Assembly: GCF_000321225.1 (NCBI RefSeq)
Contig: NW_004452136.1
Span: 111,899-175,898 of the forward strand
Source: Odobenus rosmarus divergens
Lineage: Eukaryota > Chordata > Mammalia > Carnivora > Odobenidae
Direction: 5' to 3'
Length of the DNA stretch: 64,000 nt
The position numbers were made by a program, and so were the translations under genes. Below are positions 58,235-64,000 of the stretch, piece by piece (positions within the stretch are counted from its first letter, which is position 1; each line of letters begins with the position of its first letter). The notes under the pieces are model-generated. The model ran no database searches, had not been told where the DNA came from, and saw nothing but the letters and a program-made list of their open reading frames with translations.

Positions 58235-58415
58235 GTGGCTCAGTTGTTAAGCATCTGCCTTCGGCTCAGGTCATGATCCCAGGATCCTGGGATTGAGCCC
58301 TGCATCGGGCTCCCTGCTCCATGGGAAACCTGCTCCTCCCTCTCCCCCTGCTTGTGTTCCCTCTCTCGCTGTATCTGTCTCTGTCAAATGAATAAATAAA
58401 ATTAAAAAAAAATAA
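58235..58415 (+). mobile_element. Can-SINE, head-truncated
   Basis: Starts at GTGGCTCAGTTGTTAAGCAT, lacking the first ~11 bases. 'ctccccctgcttgtgttccc' subtype; A-rich tail. Confidence 0.93.
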
Positions 58416-58509
58416 AACTACTTTATATTTTTAGAAGTGACAATATATAACAGGTATAGAAAGGTGATCAAAATGAATTAAGATGGGTGTTAAAAAAACA
58501 TGATAGCGT

Positions 58510-58885
58510 TTCAGTTCTTTTTTCCAGTTTTATTGAAATATAATTGACATATAACACTGTAAATTTAAGGTGCACAGCATAATGATTTGATATAGGTATA
58601 TATATCGCTAAATGATTACTACCATAAGTTTGGTTACATCCATCACCTAAAATGGTTAAAAAATTTTTTTTCTTGTGATGAGAACTTCAAGATCTGCTGT
58701 CTTAGCAACTTTCAAATATTGTTAACTACAGTCATTGTGTTGTACATTACATGCCCCAAACTAATTTATCTTATAACTAGATTTTTGTACCTTTTCACCA
58801 CTTTCAACCAATTCCCCGAAGACCCCCCATTCTCCACCTCTGGCAACCACAAATCTGATCTTTGTTTCTATGATTTTTTTTATTT
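58510..58885 (-). mobile_element. Old L1 3' UTR fragment (inverted)
   Basis: 'ttattgaaatataattgaca', 'aaatttaaggtgcacagcat', 'aatattgttaactacagtca', 'ccacctctggcaaccacaaa' in the inverted L1M order. Confidence 0.8.
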
Positions 58886-60102
58886 TTTTAAAAAGATTTC
58901 ACATAAGTCCATAAACTAACACTCAAGGAATGAGGTACCCCCAAAACACTGATAAATAAGATAGAGTCAGTCCTAGGAAAAATTAGTAAATTAGTCAAGT
59001 GTTTGTTTCTTCTTTCCTTTTATCTTTTTTTTTCAATTCATCTCTTCCTTGACACATGTTTTGCCATTTTGCTCCATAGCTATTCAAGACTTTCCAGACA
59101 TTGCTCTGTCTGCTAGGTGACGTATAATTTTGCCTTTTTTGTAATCTTCCCCATAGATACATACCCATCTGGCATCTATTTCGACAGGTTCGTTAGTGTT
59201 TCTAAGGTAAAATTCATTAATCTAAAAAAATAGTCTGGAAAAATGTGTTAATGGGTATTAATGGCTTACAGTTTGTTCTTCCAAAATAATACAGCTGCTT
59301 TTCAAATAGGTTCTTCTATGAATGTGCAGCATTAAGTATAAAGAATAATTATAGCAGTAGAAATTTTACACAGTTAAATAAATGGATTTTTTTTTTTGTA
59401 AGCTGAGCCTTTTTAGCACCTTCTCTGATCACACATACTTTGGAAAGTCCTATAAAATATACCTCTGGTGTTCAAAATGTAACATAATGACTTTTCAGCC
59501 ACATCCCAAACTTTGAGAGAATATTTAAAAACTTTGGTCTATATCCAATGGATATTCTGGGTACTAGAATCTCATCTGCATTTATTAGGGACCCAGAGAT
59601 CCATAGCAATATAGTGAATGTTCTCTTTATATATAAAGTAGAGGAAGACTTGAGATTTATTGTATATATATGAGAATTATATACTATTTTCCCACACCTT
59701 AAGCTTAATACTATATAATACATTAATATCATATGTAGCAGGTTTCTTATATTTTCGAATTTTTCTCAACATTATTCAACACTTAAACAATGGTACCTAA
59801 AGTAAGTTTATTGTCTTTTTCTACTTCCATTTTCTTGTCTGTCAAACTTGTTTCTAGATTTTTCTCTGCATTTTTGAAATTATAATTGTTCCTTCTGCAT
59901 GCCATGTCCTTTTTATTAGTTCACTTTAGTCACATTCTCCTATTCCGAAATCAAAGATCAAACTTTTAAAATATAGTCATTGTTAATTTATTTGTATAAT
60001 TTTCTTTAGCTCTGCTCTAGAGATTTCCTCTGCTGTAAGTGTAGTGGTGAGAACGTCCTCCCCTTTGCTTATTCAGTGAGTGAGAGTGACATACCCATGA
60101 TA
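58886..60102. other. AT-rich unique sequence
   Basis: Nothing recognised. The antisense frame 59472-59732 has no domain. Confidence 0.4.
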
Positions 60103-60106
60103 TTCC

Positions 60107-60397
60107 TGATAAGGGAAATCTGTGTTCTAAGGTAGCGCACCGAGCCAGCAGGGGAATCCCCGTCCCAGCCCCACGGCTGTTCCAGGTTTTCCCTCCTGCC
60201 CCACCTGCTGGGCACGCGAAAGTGCCAAATATACGGAAGTAAAAGGGTATAAATTACCCCCTTTGTTTGTGCTGGGGGCTCAGACCTTTGGAGATCAATC
60301 TCCTCTGAGCCCGCCGGCGTTAAATAAACCTATCCTCCAAGATCGCCAAGTGCCGCTTGGTTCTTCCATCGGGCGATCCAGTCCAGGTTCCCTAACA
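60107..60397 (+). mobile_element. Solo LTR of a class I (gammaretrovirus-like) ERV
   Basis: 291 bp, TG...CA, with imperfect terminal inverted repeats (TGATAAGGGAA at the left; TTCCCTAACA, the complement of TGTTAGGGAA, at the right). Flanked by a 4-bp direct repeat TTCC (60103-60106, 60398-60401), as gammaretroviral integrases make. Contains a TATAAAT box (60248-60254) and AATAAA (60323-60328) at LTR-like spacing, then a GC-rich U5. No internal retroviral sequence adjoins it, so it is a solo LTR left by LTR-LTR recombination. GC-rich and CpG-containing amid AT-rich DNA. Confidence 0.85.
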
Positions 60398-60401
60398 TTC
60401 C

Positions 60402-60658
60402 CTCTGTCTCTGTGCAAGAAACATGAATGCAATGATGCCTTTTGTGTTACACTATTAAACATGGAAGAAGCATCTCAGGAATTTGTGCTTTAACATTTTC
60501 ACGTTCAGGGTTACACATGCTATCCTTGTCTTTTAAAGATATAAAGTTATAAATGTAATAATTATCAGTGAATTTCAAATTCAGTTTCTCCATTTAAGTA
60601 AAAATATATGTATACATTTATACATATATAAAAATAATTAAATTATAACGAGATAGCC
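60402..60658. other. Unique sequence
   Basis: Nothing recognised. Confidence 0.4.
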
Positions 60659-60857
60659 CGGGGCGTCTGGGTGGCTCAGTCGGTAAAGCGTCTGCCTTGG
60701 GCTCCAGCTCGGGTCATGATCCTGGGGTCCTGGGATTGAGCCCTGCATGAGCTCCTTGCTCGGTGGAGAGCCTGCTTCTCCCTCTCCCTCTGCCTGCCGC
60801 TCCCCCCTGCTTGTGCTCTCTCTCTCTCTGTCAAATAAATAAAATATTAAAAAAAAA
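60659..60857 (+). mobile_element. Can-SINE
   Basis: CGGGGCGTCTGGGTGGCTCA head, 'cttgggctccagctcgggtc' with a small insertion against other copies, (TC)n, AAATAAATAAAATATTAA tail. No clear TSD. Confidence 0.94.
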
Positions 60858-61599
60858 CATATAGTAGATCATATGGCTATGAATTGTTTTTCCTTTTCAC
60901 TATCTCAGTAATTTTCAAGATTTTCAAGAAGGTAACATGTTACAAATACTTCAAGAAACTTTAATATGAAATATAGCATACATAACCCTTATATATGTAG
61001 ATATAGACGATACATATACAGATCAGTCAATGTTTCTTCAAGAATGCAGAAGCCTCTATATATTCCAAGAATAAAAGAGGTCAGAGGAGTCACTGCCAAT
61101 AACTTCAGCCAGCAGTATGAAGACAGATGGTTCTTAATAATTCTCTAGAAAGTTGCTGCAATTTATAAGGATCTTTGGGCAGTCTTCACAAATTTTGTGG
61201 TTTGGGCCACAAAAGTGAACAACTGTTATCCAGAAAGCCAACTGTGAACTTCATACCTGTAACTGCCATAGCCACCTCTTCTCTCACTGTATACAAATTT
61301 TGTGAGATTACTTCTCATTGACAAATTTTGGAAGAGAGTAATGATGAACTTCCAAGAGACCACCCGGGACAAACACACATACAGAAAACTGAACGAAATT
61401 GAAATGTCCATACAGCTGAGCAATAAATTAAAAAGCAATCTCCAATTTAAGTCCCAGCCAGATAAAAAAAAATAAAATAAAAGTAACATTGCAAGCATCC
61501 ATGAAGGTCATCTCATGCTTCTTCCTAAACTATCCTCTTTTTACCCAAGAAGTAATCACAAGCACAATTTTTATAATAATTATTTCCTTACATTTCTTT
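60858..61599. other. Unique sequence
   Basis: No gene or named repeat recognised. Small frames 60966-61148 and 61226-61498 have no domain. Confidence 0.4.
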
Positions 61600-61785
61600 A
61601 TTTTTTTACATCTAACACAATAATTTTTAAATACAATAGTTTACATTGTCTAATCTGATAATGATATAATTGGAACCTTAAAGTATGTGTTGTTGTGTCC
61701 TGCTTCATTTACTAAGCAGTATGTTTGTGAGATTTATTCATGTTGCTTTGTGTAGGAGATATTTATTCATTATTGTCCAGCTTTT
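61600..61785 (-). mobile_element. Possible old L1 fragment (inverted)
   Basis: 'tgtcctgcttcatttactaa' and 'gagatttattcatgttgctt' resemble an inverted L1 3' UTR phrase, upstream of a second L1 3' end at 61785. Weak. Confidence 0.35.
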
Positions 61786-64000
61786 TTGTTGTAAAACAGG
61801 CATAACATAAAATATACCATCCTGACCATTTTTAAGTGTACAGTTCAATGGTAGTAAATGCATTCGTAATTTTATGCTACCATCACCACCACCTTTTTCC
61901 ATAATATTTTTATCTTATAAAACTGAAACTTCCGTACCATTAAACAATAACCCTATTTTCCTCTCCCCAGCCCCTGGCAACCACCATTATATTTTCTGTC
62001 TTTATGATTTTGACTACTCTTAAGTGCCTCATATAGTGGAATCATAGAGTATTAGCCTTTTTATGACTGGCTTATTTCCCTTAGCATTATGTCCTCAAGG
62101 TTCATCCATGTTGTCACATATTGCAGAATTTCCTTCATTTTTAAAGCTGGATAATATTCCATTGAATGCATATACAGCATTTTCTTATAGATTCATCCAG
62201 CAATGCACCCTTGGGTTGCTTCCACATTTTAGCTATTGTGAATAATGCTGCTATAAACATGAGTATACAAATATCTCTTTGAGAACCTGCTTTAAATTCT
62301 ATTGGGTATATACCCTAAAGTGGAATTGCTGAATCATATCATCATTCTATTTTTAATTTTTAAGGAACTACCATAGTGTTTTCCACAGTGGCTGTATCAT
62401 TGTACATCCTAACAAAAGTGTACAAGGGTTTCAATTTCTACACATCCGCACCAATATTTGTTGTTCTCTGTTTTTTGGTAGGAACCGTCCTAATGGTGTA
62501 AGGTGATGATCTCATTCTAGTTTTGACTTACATTTCCTTAATATTTAGTGATGTTGAACATCTTATTGTTGTGCTTATTGGCCTTTTGTATGCCTTCTTT
62601 AAAGAAATTTCTATTCAGTTCCTTTGCCCATTTTTTAATAGGGTGGTCTGTTTTTTGGGGTCTTTTTGTCTTTTGTTTGTTTGTTTTTGTTATTGTTGTT
62701 TCTGTTGTTGAGATTTGGGGGTTTTCTATATATTCTGGATCTTAATCTTTTACCAAATATATGATTTGCAAATATTTTCTACCATTGTGTGGTCTGCCTT
62801 TTTATTTTGTAGATAGTGTCTTTGGATGCACAAATTTTTAAGAATTTTTCATAAAGTTCAATCTATCTGTTTTTATTTTGATGCCTGTGCCTTTTATGTC
62901 ATATCCAAGAAAGCAGTGCCAATACCAATGTCATGAAATTTTACCCTATATTTTCTTCTAAGAGTTTATAGTTTTAGGTCTTCCATTTAGGTCTTTAATC
63001 CACTTGGAGTTTATTTTTGTATATGTTGTTAGGGAAGAGTCCAACTTCATTCTTTTGCATGTGGATATCCAGTTTTTCCAGCACCATTTATTGAAAAGAC
63101 AGTCCTTTCTTTGTTGAATGTCTTGGTTTCCTTGTCAAAAATCATTTGACTCTATATGTAAGGGTTTATTTCTGGGTTCTCTGTTCTGTTCTTTTGGTAT
63201 CTTTTTCTGTGTTTACACCAGTACCACACTGTTTTGGTTACTGTAGATTTGAAGCAGGTTTTGAAATCAGAAAGCGTGAGTCCTCCGGGTTTGTTCTTTT
63301 TCAAGATAGTTTGGGCAATGAAGGGTCACTTGAGAATCCATATGAATTTGATGATGGGATTTTTTATTTCTGCCAAAATTATCATTGGGATTTTGATAGT
63401 GATTGTATTGATTCTGCAGATTGCTTTAAGTAGTATTGACATCTTAGCAATATTAAGTCTTCCAATCCATGAACATGAGATATGTTTCTATTTATTTGTG
63501 TCTTTAATTTCTTTCAGCAATTTTTTTTGTGGTTTTCACTGTACAAGTCTTTTACTTCCTTGGTAAATTCTTAAGTATTTGTTCTTTTTGATACTATTCT
63601 TTATTGAGCTGTTTTCTTAATTACTTTTTCAAATTGTTTATTATTGGTGTATAGAAATACAACTAGTTTTGGGGTACTGATTTTGAATCCTGCTACTTTG
63701 CTGAATTCATTTGTTCTGACAGTTTTGTTTTTGTTTTTGTTTTTTTGGTGGAATCTTTAGGGTTTTCTACATATAAGATCACATCATCTGCAAACAGAAA
63801 TAATTGTATTTTTTTCCTTTCCAATTTGGATGCCTTTATTTCTTTTTCTTGCCAAATTGCTCTGGCGGAACTGCTAGTATTATACTGAATAGAAGTGGTG
63901 ACAGCAGGCATTCTTGCCATATACTTGTCTTCTATAAAACCTTTCAGTTCTTCAGTATTAAAAATGATGTTAGTTGTGGGCTTTTCACATATGGCTTTTA
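61785..64000 (-). mobile_element. Older L1, inverted, running off the window end
   Basis: The 3' UTR begins near 61785 (TTTTTTGTTGTAAAACAGGC, 'tttttaagtgtacagttcaa'), the ORF2 C-terminus lies around 62040-62600, and ORF2 continues to 64000. In the antisense frame 63693-63920 the reverse transcriptase box FADD is readable at 63783-63794, followed by Val-Ile-Leu-Tyr-Val. Frames on the plus strand in 62063-63566 are shadows. The copy is full of stops. Confidence 0.9.

Overview
The window is mammalian nuclear DNA from a carnivoran. The diagnostic signal is a dense set of tRNA-derived Can-SINEs, about 25 copies with a head close to GGCGCCTGGGTGGCTCAG and a (CT)n/AATAAA tail. Carnivore-type LINE-1 3' ends are also present. 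The SINE consensus matches the arctoid form (bears, seals, mustelids) better than the dog SINEC_Cf form; that species inference comes from memory of consensus sequences and was not searched. No bacterial-style operon, CRISPR array or functional protein-coding gene was found. The open frames are short and lie inside repeats, antisense to them, or in AT-rich unique DNA.

Layout. 1-1500: LINE-1 ORF2 C-terminus and 3' UTR with broken frames. 1.9-3.7 kb: a MaLR-like LTR, then a decayed ERVL-type internal segment. 3.7-33 kb: mostly AT-rich unique DNA with Can-SINEs, MIR, L2 and older L1 fragments and one more MaLR-like LTR; many SINEs keep clear target-site duplications (TSDs). 33.2-35.7 kb: a 131-bp L1 tail insertion, then an old L1 that was interrupted by a SINE and by an unidentified polyadenylated retrocopy, which in turn contains another SINE. 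38.2-38.9 kb: a TSD-flanked 5'-truncated L1 holding a 320-bp assembly gap. 40.3-43.5 kb: the 3' half of a class I endogenous retrovirus (reverse transcriptase to 3' LTR), fully pseudogenised. 43.9-44.3 kb: another TSD-flanked L1 tail. 45.8-48.0 kb: an ERVL remnant (integrase end, dUTPase-like region, MLT2-like 3' LTR). 50.4-54.1 kb: a MaLR LTR, SINEs and a ferritin light chain (FTL) processed pseudogene, with an unexplained GC-rich block on its 5' side. 60.1-60.4 kb: a well-preserved 291-bp solo LTR. 61.8-64 kb: an older L1 on the minus strand that runs off the window end.

No genes act together here: this is intergenic or intronic DNA whose history is written in nested retrotransposition. The most useful signals are the two transcript-derived insertions (34.7-35.5 kb and 52.3-53.6 kb), the solo LTR with intact promoter-like and polyadenylation motifs, and the duplication-flanked L1 that predicts the content and approximate true size of the assembly gap. 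I found no convincing evidence of a previously undescribed biological system.
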